In this document: in pieces, positions 8,501 to 17,595 of the stretch
How positions within the stretch are numbered: the stretch's first letter is position 1
Layout: each line of letters begins with the position of its first letter
Assembly: GCF_013407935.1 (NCBI RefSeq)
Contig: NZ_JACBZU010000001.1
Location: 806,001-870,000, forward strand
From: Allomuricauda sp. ARW1Y1
GTDB lineage: Bacteria; Bacteroidota; Bacteroidia; Flavobacteriales; Flavobacteriaceae
Length of the DNA: 64,000 nucleotides
Direction of reading: 5' to 3'
Translations under genes and position numbers: made by a program
The notes under the pieces: model-generated
Told to the model about the DNA's origin: nothing
The model's input: the letters and a program-made list of their open reading frames with translations, nothing else
The model's database searches: none

Positions 8501-9775
8501 ATGCAGATTACTCAGATAACTAAAAGGGATTTTAGCACGCAAGATTTTGACTTGCACAAGATTACAAACGCAATCTTGAAGGCTATGACGGCCGTGGAAC
8601 ATGGCCAGATCAATGATGCGCAGACCATTGCCGACAACGTCAACCAAGTGTTGTTGGAACGTAAGAGAGAAGATGAACACTACGTACCCACTGTGGAGGA
8701 AGTGCAGGACGTGGTGGAGAACGAACTTATGGACAGTGAGTTCCACGATGCGGCAAAAGCCTACATTATTTACAGGAACAAAAGGGCCCAGATGCGTGAG
8801 TCGAATATCTTCGAAAAACGTATCAACCTAAAGCCCTATGAGTACCCGCAATTGTATGAATATGTACCTGCGATCAGACACTCGTATTGGATTCATACGG
8901 AATTCAATTTTACCAGCGATATCCAGGATTTTAAATCGGGGTTGACGGATGTGGAGCGCAGCGCCATCAAAAATACGATGTTGGCCATTTCCCAAATCGA
9001 GGTGGCCGTAAAAAGTTTCTGGGGCGATATCTACCACAGAATGCCCAAACCAGAAATCGGATCTGTTGGAGCCACCTTCGCCGAGAGTGAGGTGCGCCAC
9101 CACGATGCCTATTCACACCTTTTGGAGATTTTGGGATTGAACAAGGAGTTCGAAAACTTGAAGAAAAAGCCGGTAATCATGAAACGGGTGCAGTATTTGG
9201 AGACTGCGCTCAAAAATGCCAAAAGTGAGAACGATAGGGAGTATGCCGAATCCATCTTGTTGTTCTCCCTATTTATCGAGCACGTTTCCCTGTTTTCCCA
9301 GTTCTTGATCATTATGGCGTTCAACAAACACAAAAATGTGTTGAAAGGAATTTCCAATGTAGTGGAGGCCACATCCAAGGAAGAACAGATTCATGGCGAT
9401 TTTGGAATCGATGTGATCAATATCATCAAAAAAGAACACCCAGAGTGGTTCGATGATGAGTACAAGGAAATGATCCAGGATATCTGTGAGAAGGCATTTG
9501 ATGCGGAGAGCAAAATAGTGGACTGGATCTTTGAAGAGGGCGAATTGGATTTCTTGCCCAAAAACTTGGTGAACGAGTTCATTAAGAACAGATTCAACAA
9601 TTCGTTGGAGAGCATAGGAATCCCGAAAATATTCGACGTCGATCAAAAACTATTGGAACAGACCGAATGGTTCGACGACGAGATCATAGGAACAAAACAC
9701 GGAGACTTTTTTGTAAAAAGATCCATCAACTATAGCAAAAGAACACAAAGTATAACTAGCGACGACCTTTTTTAA
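8501..9775 (+). CDS. nrdB: Ribonucleotide reductase class I, small (radical-generating) subunit with N-terminal ATP-cone
   Basis: Generates the radical that the alpha subunit uses to reduce ribonucleoside diphosphates. 424 residues, about 100 longer than a plain NrdB. Residues 1-95 form an ATP-cone, the allosteric activity switch normally found at the N-terminus of NrdA. The ferritin-like metal domain follows. FAESEVRHHDAYSHLL supplies metal ligands E197 and H200 and the radical tyrosine Y204. The C-terminal tail for docking to NrdA is present (SITSDDLF). nrdA starts 2 bp downstream and lacks an ATP-cone. The same arrangement has been characterised in the flavobacterium Leeuwenhoekiella blandensis, where the cone on NrdB controls oligomerisation in response to dATP and ATP. 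Confidence 0.95.
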   Translation: MQITQITKRDFSTQDFDLHKITNAILKAMTAVEHGQINDAQTIADNVNQVLLERKREDEHYVPTVEEVQDVVENELMDSEFHDAAKAYIIYRNKRAQMRESNIFEKRINLKPYEYPQLYEYVPAIRHSYWIHTEFNFTSDIQDFKSGLTDVERSAIKNTMLAISQIEVAVKSFWGDIYHRMPKPEIGSVGATFAESEVRHHDAYSHLLEILGLNKEFENLKKKPVIMKRVQYLETALKNAKSENDREYAESILLFSLFIEHVSLFSQFLIIMAFNKHKNVLKGISNVVEATSKEEQIHGDFGIDVINIIKKEHPEWFDDEYKEMIQDICEKAFDAESKIVDWIFEEGELDFLPKNLVNEFIKNRFNNSLESIGIPKIFDVDQKLLEQTEWFDDEIIGTKHGDFFVKRSINYSKRTQSITSDDLF

Positions 9776-9777
9776 TT

Positions 9778-11568
9778 ATGGAGAAGAGAACACAAATAAC
9801 CCCGACCGCAGACCAAAAGCAGGACAATAAAACACAAGAGCTTGTAAACGCAAGGAAAGACACCTTGTCTAAGCTAAAGAACGAAGAAAGCAAAGGCTTT
9901 GAATGGTTGAACGAATACAGCCGAAAATTTCTGGCATCCGGATATTTGACCGAAGGGGTGTCCCCAGAGGAACGAATCCGAGAAATCGGGGATAGGGCAG
10001 AGGAGATTTTGGGAATTCCGGGATACTCCGATAAGTTTTACGGCTATATGTCCGAAGGCTTTTTCTCTTTGGCCTCTCCAGTATGGTCCAATTTTGGAAA
10101 AAAGCGCGGGTTGCCCATCAGTTGCTTTGGTTCCCATATCGATGATGACATGGGGAACATCCTGTATACCCAGTCGGAGGTAGGGATGATGTCCAAACTT
10201 GGAGGAGGAACTTCGGGTTATTTTGGAAAAATAAGGCATAGGGGAGCACCCGTTAAAAATAACGGTCAAGCCTCCGGTGCCGTACATATTATGCAGTTGT
10301 TCGAGTCCATGGTAGATGTGGTAAGCCAGGGGTCGGTTCGTCGCGGTCGTTTTTCTCCATACCTGCCCATTGACCATAAGGACATCATGGAGTTTTTGGA
10401 AATCGGAACCGAAGGGAACCCAATCCAACAATTGACACATGGGGTTACCGTAACCAACCAATGGATGCAGGAAATGGTGGATGGAGATGCGGAAAAAAGA
10501 ACCGTTTGGGCAAAAGTGTTGCAAAGAAGGGGAGAAATGGGATATCCTTATGTATTCTTCACCGACAACGCCAACGATGGTGCTGCCGATGTGTATAAGG
10601 ACAAAAAGCACCGCATTCACGCCAGTAACCTGTGTACCGAGATCATGTTGCCTTCCAGTGATGATTGGTCCTTCGTGTGCGTACTTTCAAGCGTGAACTT
10701 GCTGCACTACGATAAGTGGAAAAAGACCGATGCCGTAGAGACCATGGTGCATTTCTTGGATGCCGTGATTACCGAATTTATTGAAAAATTGGAGGAATAC
10801 AGGGATTCTTCGGATAGGGAAGACCAACAAACCTTCCTGTTTATGGAGCGTGCCTATAATTTCGCCAAGCAAAACCGTGCTTTGGGTCTAGGTGTATTGG
10901 GCTGGCACTCCTTGCTACAGTCTAAAAGATTGGCCTTTGATAGTCAGGAGGCTTACAACTTGAACAGTGAAATTTTTAGGGAAATTAAAGAGCGCTCCTA
11001 CAAGGCATCAGAGCAGTTGGCAGAGCGTTTTGGCGAGCCCGATGTATTGAAAGGGTATGGAAGACGCAATGCTACCTTGAACGCCATTGCGCCGACCACT
11101 TCTTCCGCCTTTATTTTGGGACAGGTTTCACAAGGAATCGAGCCCATCTGGAGCAATTGTTACGTTAAGGATATTGCCAAGATCAAAGTGACCATTAAGA
11201 ACCCATACCTCATGGACCTTTTGGAAGAAAAGGGTCAAAATACCCCAGAAGTATGGAAGAGCATCCGTGATATGGATGGTTCCGTGCAGCATTTGGATTT
11301 CTTGACCGAAGAGGAAAAGGCGGTCTTCAAAACCTATTCTGAGTTGGACCAATTGGATATCATTTACCAAGCGGCCAACAGACAGAATCATATCGATCAA
11401 GGGCAGTCGGTGAACATTATTGTACACCCCGATATGCCTACCAAGGAAATCAACAAAATCCACGTTACCGCATGGAAATTGGGATTGAAGTCCTTGTACT
11501 ATCAGCACAGCATGAATGCCGCGCAAAAATTCAAACAAAAGAAAGATTGTGTGAGCTGCGAAGCATAA
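9778..11568 (+). CDS. nrdA: Ribonucleotide reductase class I, catalytic subunit without ATP-cone
   Basis: Reduces NDPs to dNDPs. 596 residues, short for NrdA because the N-terminal ATP-cone is absent. The reducing cysteine pair is C116 (PISCFGSH) and C301 (FVCVLSSVN). The thiyl cysteine lies in NLCTE (N284, C286, E288). The radical-transfer tyrosine pair is in LKSLYYQHS, and the C-terminal redox pair is C591 and C594 (KKDCVSCEA). Allosteric substrate-specificity residues lie in the first third. It is an operon with nrdB and ends in a perfect hairpin terminator. Confidence 0.95.
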   Translation: MEKRTQITPTADQKQDNKTQELVNARKDTLSKLKNEESKGFEWLNEYSRKFLASGYLTEGVSPEERIREIGDRAEEILGIPGYSDKFYGYMSEGFFSLASPVWSNFGKKRGLPISCFGSHIDDDMGNILYTQSEVGMMSKLGGGTSGYFGKIRHRGAPVKNNGQASGAVHIMQLFESMVDVVSQGSVRRGRFSPYLPIDHKDIMEFLEIGTEGNPIQQLTHGVTVTNQWMQEMVDGDAEKRTVWAKVLQRRGEMGYPYVFFTDNANDGAADVYKDKKHRIHASNLCTEIMLPSSDDWSFVCVLSSVNLLHYDKWKKTDAVETMVHFLDAVITEFIEKLEEYRDSSDREDQQTFLFMERAYNFAKQNRALGLGVLGWHSLLQSKRLAFDSQEAYNLNSEIFREIKERSYKASEQLAERFGEPDVLKGYGRRNATLNAIAPTTSSAFILGQVSQGIEPIWSNCYVKDIAKIKVTIKNPYLMDLLEEKGQNTPEVWKSIRDMDGSVQHLDFLTEEEKAVFKTYSELDQLDIIYQAANRQNHIDQGQSVNIIVHPDMPTKEINKIHVTAWKLGLKSLYYQHSMNAAQKFKQKKDCVSCEA

Positions 11569-11590
11569 CAATCCTATCAATTGAATACTT

Positions 11591-11619
11591 AAAAAGGGAC
11601 CTGTTTCAGGTCCCTTTTT
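11591..11619 (+). terminator. Rho-independent terminator of nrdBA
   Basis: AAAAAGGGACCTG and CAGGTCCCTTTTT form a perfect 13-bp stem around TTT, ending in T5. Confidence 0.9.
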
Positions 11620-11842
11620 CATGTAAGGTCATCCATTTCGATTTCTTGTATCCGGAATCGCAGCCGTTTCAGCTTTCACCAAAAGGACAAAATGCCACAA
11701 CGAATAGCGTGTTTCTCTCTTCATTTATCGGTGATTTCACAACAAAAGCCACTTGCCCTACAACATAACTTCCCATTTTAGGCCAGTTCTTGATAAGTTT
11801 GGGTAAGCCTTGCCAGATAAGGAAAACCTCATCAACCCAGCT

Positions 11843-14800
11843 ATGATCAAACCTCAGTCACTGCCTGTTTTCAGGAACTTTTTTTTGACAGTTTTCCTCC
11901 TGTTGGCTGTTTTTCATCAAGGATATGCTCAAGACTGTGCGGTGAACGCAGGTCCAGACCTTACTTTTGACCAAGCCACCTCCGTCTTTTTGAATGCAGA
12001 CACACCAGCTGTTGGTACGGGCACTTGGACACAATTATCCGGCCCCACCTTGGTCACCTTTGCAGATGCCAATAATCCCAGCACCCAGGTTTTCAACATG
12101 GGCTTGGGCATCTATATTTTTGAATGGACCGTCTCCGATATTAGTTGTAATACCGCATCCGACACTGTGGGGATAACCATAGAGGGGATTGACCTTGAAA
12201 TGGAAATGTTAGCCAGTAATACATTGCCCACCATTGGTGAAGTGGTCAACTTTACCATACATCTGAGCAATTTTGGAGATGTGGATGCCACCAATGTGAC
12301 CATAGCCAATTTGGTGCCCAATGGTTTTGATAATGTGACCGCCATAAATAATAGCGGAACCTTTAGCTTTTTAACGGATGAAGTCACTTGGACGGGATTG
12401 ACCGTCCCAGTGGGAAACAATACGGTTACTTTAAGCTTTAATGCTACCGTACAGACCCCAACGGGGACGCTAGGTGAGTTCACTCACATCGGGGAAGTCG
12501 TTTTTGCCAATCAGTTGGATAGCGATAGTAGCCCCAATAACGATGATGGAGATCAAAGCGAAGATGATGAAGCTAATGTCACTGCAGCGCCTTTGCAGGC
12601 CGATCTTTCATTGACCAAATCGGTAGTGGGCGGTGATTTGTCCCCTTTTGTGGGGCAGCAGATTTCCTTTGAGATTTCGATTTCCAACGCTGGTCCACAT
12701 GATGCAACGAATGTAAGGGTGGTAGACCAGTTGCTCTCCGGCTTCAATTTTGTTTCCTATGCAGCAACGACAGGAACTTACAGTCCCGTAAGCGGCTTTT
12801 GGGAGGTGGGAACCCTGCCCAACGGAGCTACGGAAACATTGACCATCGATGTGATGGTCAATCCCTCCGGCAATTACACCAACACTACCCAAGTCATCGC
12901 TTCCGATGCCTATGATATCGATTCCACTCCGTCCAATGGAGTGTCTTCAGAAGATGACCAGAGCGATGTAGTGGTCGCCCCAGCACCATTGATAGACCTT
13001 TCACTCACCAAAACAATCGATAAATCGCCCCCATTGGTTAGCGATAACGTCAGGTTCACCTTAACAGTGAGCAACGACGGCCCAAGTGATGCCACTTCGG
13101 TGGAGGTGACCGATTTGTTGCCTTCTGGCTACACTTATGTTTCTGACAATGGGGGAGGCGCCTACAACGACATTTCGGGTGTATGGGATATTGGTACCGT
13201 TGCCAACGGAAGTTCGGCCACTTTAAGCATACTGGCCACGGTCAATGCATCAGGAGATTACAATAACATAGCTGAAATTACCGCACATGATCAAAATGAT
13301 GTGGATTCCAGCCCCAACAACAACATACCGGGCGAGGACGACCAAGATGGTGTTTCGGTGGTTCCAGAACCTTTGGTAGATATTTTCGTGACCAAAACTG
13401 TGGATGAACTGATTCCCGAAGTAGGTCAGGAGATTGTGTTTACGGTCACTGTGGGCAACGATGGACCAAGTGATGCCACCAATGTGGTAGTGACCGATAT
13501 TTTGGCCTCTGGATACCAATTGGTAAATGCCGTTCCATCCACGGGAACCTATAATGCGACCAATGGTTCGTGGGTAGTAGGCAGTTTGCCCAATGGCAGC
13601 TCTGAAACCTTGGCTATTACCGTGGACGTATTACAGACAGGAAATTATATCAATACGGCTGAATTGACCAATGTGGCGGAGAACGATGTGGATTCCAGTC
13701 CAAATAATAACAATGAAGCCGAGGATGATCAGCAAACGGTGGAACCGATTGTGGTCCCCGTGGCAGATCTATTATTGCGGAAATCGGTCAACCAACTGAG
13801 CCCATTTGTTGGTCAGGATGTCATTTTCACCATAAATATTACCAATTTGGGTCCTAGCGATGCCACTGGGGTGGAGGTCTTGGACCTATTGCCGGATGGA
13901 TATACCTATGTTTCCCATGGCACGACTGCTGGTTTGTATAGCGCAAGCTCTGGAATGTGGACACTCAACGGGACTCTCGCCGATGGAAGTACAGAAACAT
14001 TGACCATCGTCGCCTCGGTAAATAATACCGGAGATTATTTTAATGTGACCGAAGTTTTTGCTTCCGATCAATTTGACCCCAATTCAATACCGAACAATAA
14101 CAACATCTTTGAAAATGATCAAGACAGTGCTGGGACCACACCAGTTCCATCAGCCGACCTGAATGTAGCGATAAACGTGGACAATACAGTTCCCGATGTG
14201 GCCACTCAAATCACCTTTACCACAACATTGACCAACGAGGGCCCGAGCGATGCGATTGGAGTGCAAGTGACTCAAATTGTGCCAGATGGGTTCACCTATG
14301 TTTCCGACGATTCTGGAGGAGCATTTAACCCTTCCACCGGACTATGGAATCTGGGTAATGTTCCTTTGGAATCCCAAGCAGAGTTGAACGTTGTGGTTGA
14401 AGTAAATCCAACAGGCGACTATGTTTTTGGGGCAGAAGTGACCAATGCCATCCTGTTTGATGCAGATTCCACACCGGGCAACGGAGTGCTGTCCGAGGAC
14501 GATCAGGATGAATTGGCTGTCACACCAAGGCATGTAACCGATGTGTCCGTATCGAAAGTGGTGAACAATTTGAATCCCGAGGTGGGTGATGAACTCCTCT
14601 TTACAATTCAAGTACAAAACGATGGCCCCAATGATGCTTCAGGATTGATCATTGAAGACGAATTGGAAGATGGCTATCAATTTGTTTCAGCAGTAACCTC
14701 AGCAGGTGTCTACGATGAAATTGCAGGGTCCTGGGAATTACCTTTTCTGGCCAATGGAGCATTACAAACCTTGGAAATTCGGGCCATTGTAAAATCAACA

Positions 14801-15988
14801 GGCAACTATAAGAACAAGGCAGAACTCATTGCATTGGACACGTATGATCCCGATTCCACACCCAATAATAACTTGGGTTCCGAGGATGATCAGGCAACGG
14901 TGGTTCCTGTTCCCGGTGGACTGGCCGATCTATCACTGACCAAAACAGTGGATAAAACGACACCCAATGTAGGGGAAGTGGTTCGTTTTGTGGTCAGTTT
15001 GACAAACAATGGTCCCTCCGATGCCAGAGATGTAGTGGTCACTGATATATTGCCTTCAGGGTATAGATATCAATCCCATACCACAACGGCGGGTATTTAT
15101 GATGCAACTTCGGGAATCTGGAACCTGAACAGAAGGGTCCTGAGCCAGGATACGGAAAGTTTGGAAGTTTTAGCGATGGTAAATCCGCCAACAGGGTCGG
15201 AAGATGAGTATCGCAATGAGGCCTTTGTATCATCAAGTTTATATCCCGATCCCGATAGCGATCCATCCACTGTTATGGATGAGGATGATTTTATGGACGG
15301 TGTTGTGGATGACGACGAAGCAACTGCCTCTGTTGCACCACAGACCACCGATTTGGCCATCACAAAATCCGTAGATAATCCAGAGCCAAATATTGGGGAT
15401 GAGGTGACTTTTGAAATCACTGTGACCAATTTAGGTGTTGATGATGCAACGCAGATTGGGGTACAGGAGGAATTGCCCTTGGGGTATCAATTTGTGAGTG
15501 CGGAAACTTCAACGGGAACTTATGATGCCGATGCTTCCTTTTGGGAAATCGAGTCCTTGCCCGTATCCGGAACCGCCACGCTATTGTTAACCGTTGAGGT
15601 TATGGATGTTGAGGACTATCAAAACATTGTGAATATCGCCTATGTGGATCAATGGGATATCAATGAGGACAATAATAGGGCAGAAGCTTCGGTTGCCCCC
15701 AGTTGTTTGGTCGTCTACAACGAGTTCTCTCCTAATGGCGATGGTGTGAACGACTTTTTTAAGATTGATTGTATTTCCCGTTACCCCAATAACTCATTGC
15801 AGATATATAATCGGTGGGGGAATATCGTCTATCAAACAAGATCCTATAAAAATGATTGGGACGGAACGCCAAATGGTCGTGCCATGGTCCAGCCCGAAGA
15901 CCAACTCCCTGTGGGTACCTACTATTACATTTTGGATTTGGGCGACGGGTCGGAACCACGAACAGATTGGTTGTATTTAAACAGATAA
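11843..15988 (+). CDS. Giant DUF11-repeat surface protein with gliding-motility-type C-terminal domain
   Basis: 1381 residues from the ATG at 11843; an upstream TTG at 11810 would place 11 odd residues before the signal peptide. A signal peptide (to about residue 30, ending QGYAQ) is followed by a short Ig-like domain. Nine DUF11 repeats of about 120-130 residues come next, each opening like ADLSLTKTVD, with NDGPSDATNV in the first strands. Most close with an acidic D.DS.PNNN...EDDQ loop that looks like a calcium site. The final 90 residues (NEFSPNGDGVNDFFKI, YNRWGNIVYQ, PVGTYYYILDL) are the type B T9SS/gliding-motility C-terminal domain. A PorP/SprF gene follows 2 bp later, as is usual for this class. 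Probably a cell-surface adhesin. Confidence 0.9.
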   Translation: MIKPQSLPVFRNFFLTVFLLLAVFHQGYAQDCAVNAGPDLTFDQATSVFLNADTPAVGTGTWTQLSGPTLVTFADANNPSTQVFNMGLGIYIFEWTVSDISCNTASDTVGITIEGIDLEMEMLASNTLPTIGEVVNFTIHLSNFGDVDATNVTIANLVPNGFDNVTAINNSGTFSFLTDEVTWTGLTVPVGNNTVTLSFNATVQTPTGTLGEFTHIGEVVFANQLDSDSSPNNDDGDQSEDDEANVTAAPLQADLSLTKSVVGGDLSPFVGQQISFEISISNAGPHDATNVRVVDQLLSGFNFVSYAATTGTYSPVSGFWEVGTLPNGATETLTIDVMVNPSGNYTNTTQVIASDAYDIDSTPSNGVSSEDDQSDVVVAPAPLIDLSLTKTIDKSPPLVSDNVRFTLTVSNDGPSDATSVEVTDLLPSGYTYVSDNGGGAYNDISGVWDIGTVANGSSATLSILATVNASGDYNNIAEITAHDQNDVDSSPNNNIPGEDDQDGVSVVPEPLVDIFVTKTVDELIPEVGQEIVFTVTVGNDGPSDATNVVVTDILASGYQLVNAVPSTGTYNATNGSWVVGSLPNGSSETLAITVDVLQTGNYINTAELTNVAENDVDSSPNNNNEAEDDQQTVEPIVVPVADLLLRKSVNQLSPFVGQDVIFTINITNLGPSDATGVEVLDLLPDGYTYVSHGTTAGLYSASSGMWTLNGTLADGSTETLTIVASVNNTGDYFNVTEVFASDQFDPNSIPNNNNIFENDQDSAGTTPVPSADLNVAINVDNTVPDVATQITFTTTLTNEGPSDAIGVQVTQIVPDGFTYVSDDSGGAFNPSTGLWNLGNVPLESQAELNVVVEVNPTGDYVFGAEVTNAILFDADSTPGNGVLSEDDQDELAVTPRHVTDVSVSKVVNNLNPEVGDELLFTIQVQNDGPNDASGLIIEDELEDGYQFVSAVTSAGVYDEIAGSWELPFLANGALQTLEIRAIVKSTGNYKNKAELIALDTYDPDSTPNNNLGSEDDQATVVPVPGGLADLSLTKTVDKTTPNVGEVVRFVVSLTNNGPSDARDVVVTDILPSGYRYQSHTTTAGIYDATSGIWNLNRRVLSQDTESLEVLAMVNPPTGSEDEYRNEAFVSSSLYPDPDSDPSTVMDEDDFMDGVVDDDEATASVAPQTTDLAITKSVDNPEPNIGDEVTFEITVTNLGVDDATQIGVQEELPLGYQFVSAETSTGTYDADASFWEIESLPVSGTATLLLTVEVMDVEDYQNIVNIAYVDQWDINEDNNRAEASVAPSCLVVYNEFSPNGDGVNDFFKIDCISRYPNNSLQIYNRWGNIVYQTRSYKNDWDGTPNGRAMVQPEDQLPVGTYYYILDLGDGSEPRTDWLYLNR

Positions 15989-15990
15989 GC

Positions 15991-16929
15991 ATGGGGATTT
16001 CAAGGATACATATTACCAAGAAAATAAGGAGAATCTGTTTGATTATGCTCTACGCAACCCCTTTGGTCAGCTTTGCACAGCAGGACCCCCAGTTTACCCA
16101 GTACATGTACAATACCATGAGCGTGAACCCTGCCTTTGCAGGTTCCAATGGGCATTTGACCGCCCTATTGTTGCACCGCTCCCAATGGGTCGGTCTTAAT
16201 GGGGCGCCAAACACACAAGTACTCGCTGTGGATACACCTATGGAACACAAATTGGGTCTCGGCGGAATCATTTCAAGGGATGCTCTTGGTCCTTCTTCTG
16301 AAATTTCGGTGGATGGAAACGTGTCTTACACCATTCAACTGGACAGTGCCAACAGAAAGCTATCCTTTGGGATGAAATTGGGCGGTCGCATTTTTGATGT
16401 GGATTTCTCCCGCGGACTTACGGATGATGCGGATGTGGCCTTTCAAAACAACATCAAAAGTAAATTTTTCCCCACCATAGGTGCCGGACTATACTACGAT
16501 ACCAAAAAGGGATATTTGGGATTTGCCATTCCCAATTTTTTCTCGCAAAAGCACTACGATGGGGAGGAGCAGGAAATAGCAGCGGAGCGTTTGCACTATT
16601 ATTTTATTGGCGGAAAGGTAGTGGACTTAACGCCCGATGTTAAACTCAAGCCCGCTTTCTTTGTAAAATGGGTGCCCGGCGCACCGATTATTGCAGATGT
16701 TTCGGTGAACGCCATGCTCAAGGAAACTTTTCTATTTGGATTGGCTTATCGCTGGGACGACTCTTTCTCTACCTTGCTAGGGATGCAAATCGATGCCAAT
16801 TTTAGCGCTGGTTATGCCTATGATCTTACCACCTCCAACTTGGCAAATTATAGCGGAGGCTCGCACGAGCTATTTGTTCGCTATGAGTTCAAATCATCAA
16901 AAAAGAAGCAAGAAGAACCGACTTTTTAG
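15991..16929 (+). CDS. PorP/SprF family outer-membrane protein linked to type IX secretion
   Basis: 312 residues. The N-terminus carries a signal peptide ending SFAQ, then QDPQFTQYMYNTMSVNPAFAGS, the hallmark opening of PorP/SprF barrels. The rest alternates as a beta-barrel and ends in an aromatic strand (ELFVRYEFKS). Proteins of this family attach or route cargo with type B C-terminal domains. The gene directly upstream encodes such a cargo, so this is its likely dedicated partner. I chose the ATG at 15991 because it is 2 bp after the upstream stop and begins the signal peptide. Confidence 0.92.
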   Translation: MGISRIHITKKIRRICLIMLYATPLVSFAQQDPQFTQYMYNTMSVNPAFAGSNGHLTALLLHRSQWVGLNGAPNTQVLAVDTPMEHKLGLGGIISRDALGPSSEISVDGNVSYTIQLDSANRKLSFGMKLGGRIFDVDFSRGLTDDADVAFQNNIKSKFFPTIGAGLYYDTKKGYLGFAIPNFFSQKHYDGEEQEIAAERLHYYFIGGKVVDLTPDVKLKPAFFVKWVPGAPIIADVSVNAMLKETFLFGLAYRWDDSFSTLLGMQIDANFSAGYAYDLTTSNLANYSGGSHELFVRYEFKSSKKKQEEPTF

Positions 16930-17009
16930 CCCTTGGCGAGTTAAATGGTTACTTTCGGCCGTAAATAGTCAGTATCTTTGAGGTATAGGAGGTTGAAAAC
17001 CAATTTACA

Positions 17010-17591
17010 ATGGAAAGGAACGAACTGTATCCAATTTTTTTAAAAGTGGCCAATTTGAACGTCCTAATTGTGGGCGGTGGCAATGTGGGACTGGAAAAAT
17101 TGACCTTTTTACTGAAGTCCAGCCCAAACGCCAAAGTGCAGATGGTAGCTCCGGAATTTTTGCCCGCTACCTTGGAGTTGGCCCAAAAACATCAGGTGAC
17201 GATTACAAAAGATGTGTACCGTACCGAATATTTGGATGGGAAGCACATGGTGGTGGCATGTACCGATAAGCCGGAGGTGAACGAGCAGGTGTACCACGAG
17301 TGCAGAGAACGAAGTACCTTAGTGAATGTGGCCGATAACCCTCCTTTTTGCGATTTTTATATGGGTGGAATCGTGACCAAGGGGAATGTAAAGGTGGCCA
17401 TTTCCACCAATGGAAAGTCCCCGACCACTGCTAAACGCTTGCGTCAATTTTTTGAGGACGTGATTCCTGAAAATATCGATGATTTGGTGCAAAACCTAAA
17501 CGAATATCGCAAAACCCTAAAGGGTGATTTCGAGGAAAAGGTGGAAGCCTTGAACGAGTTTACCAAAGGGTTGGTGAACAAGAAGGATTAA
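17010..17591 (+). CDS. Precorrin-2 dehydrogenase / sirohydrochlorin ferrochelatase (CysG N-terminal or Met8 type)
   Basis: Oxidises precorrin-2 with NAD and inserts iron to complete siroheme, the cofactor of sulfite and nitrite reductases. 193 residues. The Rossmann motif VLIVGGGNVGLEK is at about 18-30, and LVNVADNPPFCDFYMGGIVTKGNVKVAISTNG carries the catalytic Asp and the central domain of the family. There is no uroporphyrinogen methyltransferase domain, so CobA must be separate. It converges on the DUF5723-LytTR gene with a 4-bp gap. Confidence 0.88.
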   Translation: MERNELYPIFLKVANLNVLIVGGGNVGLEKLTFLLKSSPNAKVQMVAPEFLPATLELAQKHQVTITKDVYRTEYLDGKHMVVACTDKPEVNEQVYHECRERSTLVNVADNPPFCDFYMGGIVTKGNVKVAISTNGKSPTTAKRLRQFFEDVIPENIDDLVQNLNEYRKTLKGDFEEKVEALNEFTKGLVNKKD

Positions 17592-17595
17592 TCCC

